Positions 49,973 through 61,400 of a DNA stretch of 64,000 bases are shown piece after piece. The translations under genes were made by a program, and so were the position numbers. The notes below the pieces were generated by a model, which searched no databases, was not told the DNA's origin, and worked only from the letters and a program-made list of their open reading frames with translations. Position 1 is the first letter of the stretch, and the number at the start of each line of letters is the position of its first letter. The DNA is taken from contig JALJCS010000024.1 in the NCBI GenBank assembly GCA_023055355.1, forward strand, positions 11,671,501-11,735,500. Reading direction: 5' to 3'. The stretch is from Agelaius tricolor. Lineage: Eukaryota > Chordata > Aves > Passeriformes > Icteridae.

Positions 49973-52900
49973 TCAGCTCATTAGTGATGGAAAATTAATA
50001 GCTCCAAAATGCCCATGAAATTGTATGGTGATCTTGGTTCAGCTGCCAGAGTCAGTGTGGTGATCAGAGAGCACACCTGGCCTCCAGGCAGGTGGGGCAC
50101 TGCCTTGGTGAGGCACAGCTCCTCAAGGGCAGCAGGTCCCTCCCAAGGGCTACTTGGCTGAGAAGATAATACATGTGTTATTATATTTCACAGTCTTTGT
50201 CAGTTTTTCATTTAATGGTATTTTAGCAATTCTTTGAGAGATGTCATACCAGTTCTCTTGACTAATCCAAATTATATGTACTTCAAGGAAAGGTTCCTCT
50301 CCTTCCAAAACATGCAGTTTTGTTTATTGCACAGTCTAACCACTTGCTCTTTGGGTCTTACTAAATAAATTCTATTCAAAATGTACATTTCCAAATATAG
50401 GTGACACCAGAATCTAGACAACCATCCCATGCTATTTCTTCTTCGCTGTATTTGTAACATTCAGAGGTAATTTCTGCTACAAATCCTTACTTTAAATGGT
50501 TTTTATTTAGTGTTAAAATAAATATTTCTGAAGGGTGTTCAAATTTGATAAAGTTTCAAGATTATTATATTTTATTTATGAATCAAAAATTTATGTATTT
50601 TTCTGAACAAAAAATAGAGCTCTAACTCCAATTCTCTGTGAACAGCTGTTGTGCACTCCATTGCACCTTAGCTCAGGCACTGACAAGTAGAATGTCTCTT
50701 TACAAAAGAATAGTAATGGATATGTACATGATCAGCTATGTTGTATATTTTAGATATGATTTGACTTGCACATGGATGTACCAGCATCTTCAGTGCAGGA
50801 AAATGAAGACAGCACACATTTGATCAGTTTTGAAGTGTTTCCATTGTCTAATCTCCTTGAACACTGTCAAAATATGTAAAGTGATTTTAGAGTGGCCTAG
50901 ATTCTTAGTAAGGTGGTAATTGTAAATTAAGAGTATTGAGCTGATTTGACAGCAGTCTTTCTACATTAATTGTTTTTTAAATACTTTAATTAAGCTTTCC
51001 CCTTTATTTAGTTCCAACAACTTCCTATGTATGCATATTATAGGGAGACGCATACATGCACACATTCTTTTCAAGCTATTCTGTTCCAGTTCAACTAAAA
51101 GATTTCTAATCAGTTTGAGTTCATTTGAAATGAAATGGCCAAACTGACCTGAAAAATGTTTCCAACCATCTTTAAAGCTGCATTTAAGCTACACTTCAAA
51201 CTGAGCAGGTGCACCTCTTCCTTGAGAATTTCCAACTCAAAGGAAAAGAAACACCATTTTCCATGTATACAGGGCCCTGGGCACAAATCCTTGAAAATGT
51301 TGTCCTTAAAATTTATTCTGAAGTTCATTGTAGCTGCAGCATAATGCATATACCAACATGCTTTAGTACAGTAAATGCCTTTTGGGCCATCTCATTCCAT
51401 TCCATAATTGTTTTCCGGGGAAACCCTTACCCTCTACTTGATTTATGCAATACAGATGGTAGGTAAAACTTGAATTTTTATTGATGCATAGTAATATCTT
51501 TCTCAGCACCCTTAAAGAAAGTAACATAATTCTTTAAGACATAATATTACACTTAGGAATTGCTCTAGAGGGTCATCAATCTTTTGTGAAACTCTTCCAG
51601 CACTCTGCTAATGTTAAATAAACCATGACTAGAATGAAATTCAAAATAGTTTGAGTGATTTCTGCAAAATGTTCTCCATTTGCCAATTATGTAGCACTAT
51701 ATTTCATCCTATCAGTTATTCATTATTCTTTGCTAAAAATACATCAATGGCAAGGGATTTTTGTGAGTTTCAGAAGAATTACAGATGACCCACTTCATGA
51801 AAACCAGGCATTATTTTATAAAACATGACAAAGCTGATAACTAAGTGATGATGAAGTGGTATTTGTTTATAATTTTTGTTTTCTTGATAAGAAACAATAT
51901 TCAAGCCCAATGGGAAGAGTTCAAAGCTATTTTTTGAAAATGTTGACTGGATCTCCTGAGCTTATGCCTAATTCACACCCCATCCTGATGGTCCTTAGCT
52001 GGTACCAGAGTTCCAAAAGGCTAAATACAAAAAGTATAATCTAAATACATTGGTCTAATATCTAAAAAGGCCATACCCATGTCCATATTCCTTCTTCACA
52101 AATATGTTTAAAATACTTTATTTGCTTCCATGATCATAACCTTGCACCTCCTCATGCCAGCTTTTCCTTTAGTTTTGTCATTTTAGTTCAAATCCTAAAT
52201 TGGGACTTCTAAATACAGCCTGAGTTCAGCCAAGTAAAGTTCATTTTAAAGCATTCTAGGCATTTTTATATGTGTATAGTTGGGGGTGTTTTGACTTAGA
52301 TTCAAACCTCAAAGGAACTTCCTTTCAAATCCCACATTCCCAGGAGCTCTGACCCAGGAATAATGATGTTCCACAAGTGCCTGGCTCTTCATTCTGCAGA
52401 TTGAAGGCATCAGCCTGGACCTTGAAGAGTTCTTTGCCCATACAGAAAGCTGAGTAAAGAACCTGTTTAAGGCTCCAGTGTGATGTCTAAAATAAAAAAT
52501 AAAAGCAAGACCCTAAAATAAGTTAATAAGGTGGGTGCATGGGAAGCCAAAATCTTGATATATCTTTTTCTTTGTCATTCTCTTTTCTGACCCCATAGGC
52601 AACCTTGTCCCAGTTTAACAGGGAAAAAAATCTTGATGTTGCTCACAGTATGTTACATACCATCCTTATTACCACTGAAAATCAGAACACACTGACATGG
52701 AAGGAGGTTATGATTTGAAATATCTCAATTTTTTTCAGATTTCCCTTAGTAGTTGATCTTTCACTACAGTCTCTTTGATATGAAGAGAGGACAGCTATGA
52801 GAGGGGACATTTTCTTCTTCTATAGTAAAAAATGGTGTGACCATTCAGAGATATAATTAGGTGTTGTGCTTTGATTTGTATGCTTGCTGAAGGTCTTTAA

Positions 52901-53163
52901 GCTGTCCTTCTTAATACTAAACATTCAAAAATAATGAAGAAAATCTAGTTTCCTAAAATATACTATATGAGATAAAAAAATAAGAAAGCATGCAAAATAA
53001 CTCAGGGCAGTTTCTTTAAATTCTGGAAAGAAAATAACAAAGTTTATCTCAAATAATACAAACTATTTACGTTCACTTTTTGTATTAGTTTATGTCAAAT
53101 CAATTAAGAGTTTGTGTGTTTTAAATCTTGTGTGTTTTAAATAGTGATTTTCCATTAATAAGG

Positions 53164-53189
53164 CACACACACAGACACACACACACACC
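53164..53189. repeat. (CA)n microsatellite
   Basis: A CA dinucleotide run with one interrupting G, about 26 bp. Confidence 0.93.
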
Positions 53190-55711
53190 CCAAAAGAATC
53201 CTAAAAGCACTGGCCCTTTAGTCTTTATTTTCCAGGCTTTGATTCCCATAATATATCCCAAATACATCCACATCATGCAGTGGAAATCAGCCTAACATTT
53301 TAGAATAAGCCCCAAAGTGCTGGCATGGTGCAGAGTTGTTCAGGCTGTTCCCCAGGGAGAGATTAAAGCGCTCTCAGGGCACAACTGACACTTCTGCCTG
53401 TGATTTCATGGAGTGCCACCTCCTTTACATCCCAGCTGAGGCAGCTTTGCACCAATGCCCTTTGGAAAAAGCACACTCATGCATTGGTGGCAGACAGGCA
53501 GGAGCACAAGAGAATGGCTGTGGCTGGCAAACCTTGCCATGATCTCAGGTCTGAGGAGAATCATAGGGAATGAAAGATGATAGCAGACCACAGAGCTGTG
53601 GGGAAGACAAACAAGAGCTTCATGATATAGCTTCATAGAAACAGAAAGCTGGAGTGTAACTAGAGGTAAATGTGATGTTGACCTGAATCCAGCAAATTGT
53701 TTTTAATTTTCCAAAAGAAGATTCCATAAAAATCAAATAATTCATGTTGGACAAAACCCAAATTTTAATGAACTGTATTTCAGTTGAAGGTATTTGACCA
53801 GTTCCTACAGTTTATAAAATTTACAGAGACATAAGGAGTGGATCGAAGTTCACCATCTGCTACTGTAAATAAAAACTTTTATTCTAATGTTTAAAGAAAA
53901 TGGGGCAGCTGTCATGACATCCCTCACACATGATTAAATCAAAAGCCTTCAGCACCTGTAGAACTGACACTTTACTGCAATCTCAACACGTGAGACTTGA
54001 GTCTGGAAGTTATAATCTTTATTCTTACTGTAACAGGGCAAGGCATGCCTACACTGCAGGAGATAAATTATTAAAAAATATTTATATGCTAGAATTTCTT
54101 CACCAGAGAGAGAGAAAGCATTGCCCTCAGTAGATGTACAAAAAATGACTAATAATGAATTAACCTATTATTCGCAAGAGAAGAACTACAAGTTCACAGG
54201 CATAATTTCTTCTCTCTTAAGAAAATAAAATAATAATTTTCAATATACTTTTTGAATCTGAGTTGACTTAAAATAAAAAATCAGAACTTTCCTTTCATGA
54301 ATGGACAGTGATTTTTAAAAGTAAGTTATTGAGAAATTTTTTAAAAATTGTCTCTTGTGTCTCCAAGTAATTCATCTACTTCACAAAAGAATACCTCTCT
54401 TCTCTGAAAGTCATTGCCTAATTAAAACTCATAGTACTGTGTCCTTTCTGGTTATGGCTCACTTTTTCCAAATTGTAAGAAAAAAAGCTATATCATTGTA
54501 TCTGTAGAGCAGCATTTTTTCCCCTGGAGATTTACTTTCAAGGAGAAGTCTGAGGAGCTCATCTCACTTTCAAAGCCTGTTTGAAATACAGCTTGAACTC
54601 ACTGAGTTTGGTTTAGTGCAGGTGCTCTTCCTGCTTTATTATGTCCTTGATTATTTTCAGCATAATGACAATTTTCATATTAGTCTTTCTACAAGAAGGT
54701 GAAACACTGGCTAGACTGGTTCAAAATTTAAAACAGCTTTGACAGGCCTGACTTTTCACTGACAAAAGTAAGCTGTTTAAGAACTATGCTCAAATTTACA
54801 GGTAGAGACTAATGAACTCATCACAACTGAAACAGATGGCACAGCCCATTTGCCAGCCGATTAACTTTTGTGGAGCACTGAAGAATCATCATGAAATAGA
54901 AGTAATCTAGAAAACATGGAAGACTCCTGACCTAGATTTAGGATGTATTTTTCATTTTAATTTGATTTATAGGGTTTCTTAATTTTGTCACACAAAGGAT
55001 AAGATACATAAAGATTTAAATATATATATATATATTTATATTTAAAGTGGGCAAGTCAAATAATGTTGTAATGTAGAAAATATTTATAAGCAGAATATAA
55101 ACAATCCTGAGCTGTGTGCATTTGAAATAATTTATGGAAGTTAAATCCTGTGATTAAATGGTAATTTGAGGTAAGTAAATTTCATCATGAAATCACTTTC
55201 AAGTTACTTAAGCTACTTTGTACAAGTACATAAACTACCTCTATAATTCTTTTAAGAAAGGTTATTCCATTTTTCAATGGAATCAAGGATAAAAAATGGC
55301 TGAAGTTTCCTTTTAAGTTAAGCAAAGAAAATTACTGTTTTCTTTTGTATAAAAATATATGACTAAGAAAAACTAGCTCATGAGATCCTCCCCATTGGCT
55401 ATGTCATGTTAAGTGTAATTCAAAGTCTCATTATAAATGTTTGACCCAGAGGCTGCTGCTTCCACTCAGCTGATATTCATTCACTTAATGAGCCACCTGA
55501 AAGACAGTAATTTAAAACCTGGGGGATGCCTCACTGTATGATATATGTAAAATTATTTCTGTTTGGAGACTCATCCTTTTTTGCTTTCAACAAGAAGAAA
55601 AGTTTGTATGTGAGAATATCTATAATTTCTGAGTCACACACTTCCATTTGTAAGGCAAAATACATCTCACAAAATCAATTAAGCAGTCAAATAGAGGACT
55701 GTAAATTATTG

Positions 55712-55762
55712 TAAATTATTATCATTGTGTAAATTATAAATTATTATCATTGTGTAAATTAT
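55712..55762. repeat. 25-bp-period tandem duplication
   Basis: Two copies of a segment starting TAAATTATTATCATTGTG, at 55712-55737 and 55737-55762, share the boundary base and are identical. A partial earlier copy (GTAAATTATT) precedes them at 55701-55710. Origin is probably slippage. Confidence 0.93.
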
Positions 55763-56110
55763 CAGTAATTTATAAGTGCTAAACATCCAAAATGTTTTCA
55801 TAATTTTTTTCAGCATTCATTTCCTAACATAATTTTTTATTAGATCCAGTTAAATACAACAACTGATCGCATTCAATTCTTTTTGAGGGCTGTTAAGTGA
55901 AATTGAAACCATTATTAGAGTAAATTAGAATTATTCAGAATTTAAAAGTTAGGACTGGGTTGAAAATATATTTCTTACAAATAAAATGCTTCGTAATTAG
56001 TTTCAAAGGAAAAAAACAATGTGATTCACATGAAACAAGGGTTAAGAATTATAAATCAAATATGATTTTGTCTTTATCTACTGTTATGATTTAGGAATGA
56101 CAGTCCCTAG

Positions 56111-56295
56111 TGTAGTTTTTCCACCATGAGTTTCAACCACATTGCCACTCGCTCCCTCCCCCCTGACCCTCCTCTTTCTGCTCTGGCAGGATGGAGTTGA
56201 GAACTGGAGGCACAAGAAAGGAAACCATGGGTTGAGAGAAGAACAATTTACTGGAAACAGCAATGAGATAAGGAAACAATAGCAGCAACAATATT
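56111..56295 (-). mobile_element. ERVL-type solo LTR, 3' part (split by younger LTR)
   Basis: On the minus strand this resembles the 3' (U5-side) portion of avian ERVL LTRs: a CTCTCAACCCATGG segment, a CCTCCAGTTCTCAACTCCATCC segment (only part shown), then GGGAGGGAGCGAGTGGC. A similar order is found in the plus-strand LTR at 57797-58421. The outer boundary is placed at 56111 because the minus strand would end there in CA, but no target-site duplication confirms it. The other half lies at 56921-57157. No internal retroviral genes are present. Confidence 0.72.
56291..56295. repeat. Target-site duplication, left copy
   Basis: ATATT directly precedes the 5' TG of the LTR and is repeated directly after its 3' CA. 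Confidence 0.85.
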
Positions 56296-56915
56296 TGTCC
56301 TGGGTTGGGTATATGATGCTTGTATCCTTAATGGTTTGTTCTGTTTATGTTGGATAATAAATTTTGCACCTTTAAGACTTGTTCCAGAGAGTGAAGGGGG
56401 GAGAGAAGAAGCACAGAGTTTGTTTTCAGACACTGCACTCACTCCTCCACATTCCTGCTCCTGGACTGCACTGTCTGCGGATGGACAGACAGCGGGACAG
56501 AGCTCTCCTTTGCTCTTAGCTAGTTTTAGCTAGTTGAGGCAAAGAAGTTCCCTGGACTGTGGTTTTCTTTTTCTTTGGACCTGTTTGAACCTGCTCTGGA
56601 CTGAGCACAAGAGGGTAGCACCAGCAGCTCACACCTGTGGGCACCAGGCCGGGCCTGGGCCGCGGCATTTCCAGCACCGGAGGAACTGATGAGAGACTGA
56701 GTGAGCTGAGCTGCAGCCCAGGGAGGGACTTTCTGAGTTTATATTGTTCATTTTTTGTACTAGTGAATGCTTTACCTATTAAATAAGCAGTTTTTTCAAC
56801 TTTTCTCCAAGAAAATCTTTTTCCCACACCAGCTGGGGGAGGGGCTGCTTGAATTTGTTTTTCTAGAGAAACCCCTTTAGAGGCTTTTCTCCCCAAATTG
56901 TCCTAAACGAGAACA
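56296..56915 (+). mobile_element. Complete solo LTR of an avian endogenous retrovirus, nested
   Basis: The 620-bp unit starts TGTCCTGGG and ends GAGAACA, so it has the TG...CA termini of an LTR. It is flanked on both sides by ATATT, a 5-bp target-site duplication. The plus orientation is inferred from CTTTACCTATTAAATAA (56770-56786), which corresponds to the poly(A)-signal region of ERVL-type LTRs and lies about 130 bp before the end. I believe this belongs to a songbird LTR family, but the subfamily name needs a search. A solo LTR forms by recombination between the two LTRs of a provirus, so no gag, pol or env remains. It sits inside an older LTR of opposite orientation. Confidence 0.9.
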
Positions 56916-56920
56916 ATATT
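56916..56920. repeat. Target-site duplication, right copy
   Basis: ATATT immediately follows the 3' CA of the LTR and is identical to 56291-56295. Confidence 0.85.
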
Positions 56921-57157
56921 AATACCATGAGTATTATTATTATAGTACAAAGAAATGATTTACACAGAAAACCCACGACAAACACTGACCCCAGCACTGC
57001 TTTCTCCCCCTAGAAGGAACGCCCTTCTCCTCAGAAGCAGACCACCATCCCCACCCCTGGCAATGACAGTAGAGGATGCAGAATCACATCTGGGCCTTAG
57101 CCATGCCCCCCTCCCACCCACTGTAAAAAATTAACCCTATCCCGGCCAAAACTTGGA
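56921..57157 (-). mobile_element. ERVL-type solo LTR, 5' part (split by younger LTR)
   Basis: On the minus strand this reads GTTTTGGCCGGGATAGGG near its start, then TTAATTTTTTAC and GTGGGTGGGAGGGGGGCATG. That is the 5' (U3-side) sequence of an avian ERVL-like LTR and parallels the GGTTTTGGCTGGGATGG start of the plus-strand LTR at 57797. Together with 56111-56295 it makes one LTR of roughly 420 bp, interrupted by the 620-bp insertion. The 5' terminus is eroded, so the boundary at 57157 is approximate. Confidence 0.75.
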
Positions 57158-57796
57158 TACCTACACATATCCAAAACCTGCAATATATGAACTTACTCCA
57201 AAAAAGCTTATCACATGTGGACAGGTAATCCTAAAGTATTTTACCCAATTAGGGGTGAACTTTTTCTATTTCTCTTTTTGTTTTCTTATAGACTAGTGGT
57301 AATACAGTCAGAACTGCAGCACCAAGCACCTGATGTTAGTCCTGACTTGAAAACATACTTAAAAATAAATGATGTAAAAATGAATAATAAAAGAAAACCA
57401 AAACAAAACTAGTTTCCTACTAGATCATTTTATATTTTCATCATGCCATAATATCTTCTACAATTTTTCCCATCTGGTTACAATCTTACAATTCACCATA
57501 TTTATTTGATAGCATTTATTATTAATTACTATATGAAACTTTTAACTTCAGGGAATAAACATAGGTACTTTTTATGTCCAAAAGAGTCAAGGCGAGAAAA
57601 TTGAATTTATGAGTTGAATCTAACCCGTATAAAATCAATAAAAATCTGCAAAAATCATAACACTTCTCACAGAAACAGAACTCAGTAGATAATTGTTCAT
57701 TTCTAAGTTTGATGTTTCCTGTCTGGGTCATTTTAAGCAAGTATCAGTAGTTCCTATCCCACCCTTCTTTACTTGTTTAGAGCAATTGTTACACAC
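57158..57796. other. AT-rich spacer between LTRs
   Basis: About 640 bp of AT-rich unique-looking DNA separates the two LTR clusters. There is no sign of retroviral internal sequence, so the flanking LTRs are not the ends of one provirus. They are also in opposite orientations. Confidence 0.7.
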
Positions 57797-58421
57797 TGTG
57801 CTGGTTTTGGCTGGGATGGATTTAATTTCCTTCATAATAGCTGGTATGGGGCGAAGTTTTGGATTCCTGATTGAAAGAGTTGGGAACACTGGGATATTTT
57901 AGCTACTGCTGGGAAGAGTCAAGGTCTTTTCTGCTCCTAACCCCACACCACCAGTTGGAGGCTGGGGGTGCAAAAGGATCTGGGAGAGGTCATAGCCAGA
58001 ACAGCTCATCCCAAGAGACCACAGACATGTTCTGTATCATATTGTGCCATGCTCAGCAATAAAACTCTGGGGAAAGTTGACAGAGGAATTACTGCTCAGG
58101 GCCCGGCTGGGCATCACTTGGCGGTGAACAACTATTTTAATTTGCAGCACTTCTCCTTCTTGGGTTTTATTTCTCTCTCTTTGTTATTTCTATTTCATTA
58201 CAACTGATATGTATTATTTTTGTGTTTTATTTCCATTGTTAAACTGTTCTTTTCTCCACTCACAATTTCTTTCACTTTTATGCCTCCAATTCTCTCCCCC
58301 ATCCCACTGGTGTGGAGTGAGTGAGTGAGAGAGTGAGTGAGTGAGTGAGTGAGTGAGTGAGTGAGTGAGTGAGTGAGTGACTGTGTGGTGCTTAGTTTCC
58401 ACCTGGGATTCAACCATGACA
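57797..58421 (+). mobile_element. ERVL-type solo LTR
   Basis: The 625-bp element starts TGTGCTGGTTTTGGCTGGGA and ends TTCAACCATGACA, typical ends of an avian ERVL (GGERVL/TguERVL-like) LTR. A polyadenylation signal AATAAA lies at 58058-58063 in the usual AGCAATAAA context. The 3' portion contains TCTCTCCCCCATCCCACTGG followed by the family's GAGTGAGTGAG motif, here expanded into a long microsatellite, and then GTGTGGTGCTTAG. No matching 5-bp flanks are visible (CACAC on the left, CCTCT on the right), consistent with age. No internal viral genes are adjacent. Confidence 0.88.
58315..58380. repeat. (GTGA)n microsatellite inside the LTR
   Basis: About 16 units of a 4-bp repeat with one GAGA interruption near 58328-58332. 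It lies exactly where related LTRs carry a short GAGTGAGCGAGC motif, so it appears to have grown from that seed. It opens the two Leu/Thr/His/Ser-repeat frames seen on the minus strand, which are not genes. Confidence 0.95.
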
Positions 58422-61400
58422 CCTCTCTTCTTAAATTAGTATGAAGTTTATGAAAACTGTATTATGAAATGCTGCAATGCACCGTCAGACAGCAGGCAGA
58501 TGCAGGAATGAAATTTCAGAAAGCCGTCTATTAAAAAAAACAAACAAAAAAATCCAACCAAAAAAACCACAAAAAAAAGGGTCATACTTAAGGCAGATAA
58601 TTTCAGCATGAGAATGAGTGAGTCAGTACTATTAGCATATACTTTAGGGCATATTGCACTGTGATAAAATAATGAGAAAAACAGGAGAGTACAGGGCTTT
58701 TCCCACTCAGTAAAAAAGGAAAGGAAGGAATCTGAATATGGACCTCAGAAAACAAAGTAATATTTTCCTTTTTTAAGACAGAAAGTCTGAAGGAAATATG
58801 TCAGCAGCTTTGAGTTTTTAAAGAGGCCAGGAAAATGACAGCAAAACAACATGCACACTTCCAAAGAGACCTACCAAGGCAATCGATCAAGTGCAAAAAG
58901 CAATATTGAAGCAGGTGCAGGCCCTGGAAAATCACAAACAAGTTTATGAAATACTGACATTACTGGAAAAAAAAACCCAGAGTGAATATTAGGCATCCAT
59001 TGCAATTGTAAAGAATAATAAGAATGGAACTTTTGAGACAGTTACTTGTCAAAGCACAAACATTGCTTACAGTGACCCTCAAGCACTAGATTGACCTGGT
59101 TTGCAAACAAGTGGTGAAGTTATATAATATAACAAATATGTGCTGCTTTGATGGAAATATTCAAATAGGGAAATGGGGAAATCAAGGTTAAATTTAGTGG
59201 GACAAAAAAAAATCATAGACATTGCTTGGAAAAAGCTGCCTGAAAGTTGTTTAGAGAAGAGAGAAGTTGAACTAGCTCATCCTATAGCTGCAAAGAAAAA
59301 TCAATTGAAATAATGGTGGTATATCAGAGAAAGTGTTACCTGTTTCCAGAAATACTACAAATATTTTCTAAAAAGCATAAAAAAATTGCTGTAAAGTGGT
59401 CTGCAATGTTATGAAAGCTGAATTGTTGGAAATGCCTCTAAAAGGTGAAAGAATATGAAAATAAATCAAGCTTACTTATTCTTGAAGTCATGTTCCTTAA
59501 GCTCAACTTTCACACCACAGGGAGAGAACCAGTGAGCTACTGCTACTGCAGAAGCAAGGACTAAAGGGCATTTGATCTCATGAAAACCTTTTCAGAAGTG
59601 GTCAGAGTATAAAACCAAGGGGTTTAAGGTTATTTTTTTCAGTGTCTGTCTTTTCACAATCACAAATGAAATTTTTGTCAAAGTATTTTCAACAATACAT
59701 TTGCTTTCTGGCAGTACTGTAATGTGGTGCCTTCCTTGAGACCTTCTATGATTTGAAAATCTTAAATCCAATGTTTTCTTCAGATTCCCCTGTTACTTAG
59801 ATTATAGCGACAATATTTCAAGATGTTCACTGGATGAACATCAGAGAGGTGGTCAGCATGACAATCTATAAATGGCATAAGAAAAAGAGTATTGGAAGTT
59901 TGAAGCCATTATAATTTATTTACTAAAACTATTATGAACTGCTTGTACCTAGACATAGTTTAAAATTTTTGCAAAATTGCTTTTTCTTGTCTTTACAGTC
60001 TAAAATGCATATTTGGATTCTTATGTGGTAGTATGAAAAGAATCAAAGTTTGATTTTCACTGACATTCTCATTGAGAGAGAAAATAATTTCATGATAAAC
60101 ATTACTTGAGATTGCTATTGATCCTAATTTGTACCAATCAGTCCTTTTCCAGCACAGAACACTCCTTTTCTTCAAAACAGAATTGCTAACAACTCTTAGT
60201 TATTTCCCCATCCTTTCATGTGCAGTCAAGATTAGATGCCAATCTCAACAAATAAATGTTATTGAAAGTGTTAACATCACATATCAACATTTTTAAAGAC
60301 TGAAAGTATTATACCAGATGTGGTTTTTTATTTATCGAATATTAGTTCTTACTTTCTACATCAATAACTGTAGAAGAGGAGCAATTTGAATCATTCCCAG
60401 TGTTTTCTTTTTTATCTTTTTGACTGAGTAGCTAGACTGGAAATGTACTAAAAACATTTGGGCGATTTAAAAGCTAAATTTGAAAATTACTTAGCTATTT
60501 TGATGGCTAAAAATCATAGACTATCAAATGCAAAAGGCATCAATTACCTTTTGAAAACCAAACTCAAAAATTCCTCAAATGTTTACCCTATAATAGCATA
60601 ATTTTTATTCATAATCTCTAATCTGAATATTCTGAATATTATAATTTTATATATATTTACTGCTTAGAAAGACAATCTAGCTCCATATTCACCTACCCTT
60701 CATATAGCTTCAGAGCAAGTCAATATTATTCTTTTCACTTTTTTAATAAAAAATAATTTTTCTTTGATTACATTTGAAATATGACATGGATATGAAATAA
60801 TTTAGGTAATTGGCATATAACCATTTCTAAGAGGAAGTGTGAACTACACGTGGTGTATCCTTCCCACTTTCTAGTCAGTATATCTTAAATTTAAATTTAT
60901 GCTGGCAGTCTCTCACAAACCTATTCAGAAATTTGAAGATTGTTCTGGCTGTTTGAAGTGTGACAAAATGGTGTGTTTCCTCTGAGTTATGTGAAAAAAA
61001 AAGATAAATCATGTCGTCTTAACAGCAAGGAAAATCAGTGCTTAAAATTGCTGCCACAGTAAGGCCTTTAGTGAAGGAACTTGATGCATCTGATGAGCAT
61101 CTGTCACTTCCAGAACTCTGAATATACATGGAAGAAACAGCCTTCAAACAAAAAGGATGTTAGAAATTGTATCCTTGTCCTAAAAACAAAGACTTGCCTT
61201 GTACCTTCTGCATCTGTCTCTGCTCTTACACATATTTTGGTTCTTTGCACTGTCCTGTCTGACTGCGTTAATCGGCTCCAATAAATCTAAATATTTGTCA
61301 GTGGCATTATTAGTCCTGTTGTCATTGCCAGTTTGCAAGTGCACCCCAGTACTTTTCCTTCATGCTTAGATAACATGTATCATAAAAACAATTCCATTGT

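Larger units (their letters stand above)
49973..56110. other. AT-rich DNA with microsatellites, no gene seen
   Basis: Contains a (CA)n run at 53164-53189, a short (TA)n run at 55021-55034, a 25-bp-period tandem duplication at 55712-55762, and a GC-richer islet next to the SINE (about 50.05-50.16 kb). No coding similarity is seen. Confidence 0.6.

Noticed and set aside
56516..56896. 126-codon minus-strand frame
   Set aside because: It lies wholly inside a solo LTR in antisense, with no viral protein similarity.
56111..58421. Paired LTRs of one provirus
   Set aside because: The outer LTR and the 57797 LTR are in opposite orientation, the spacer lacks retroviral internal sequence, and the inner LTR has its own target-site duplication.
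58198..58422. Minus-strand frames with Leu-Thr-His-Ser repeats
   Set aside because: They are a translation of the (GTGA)n microsatellite inside a solo LTR.
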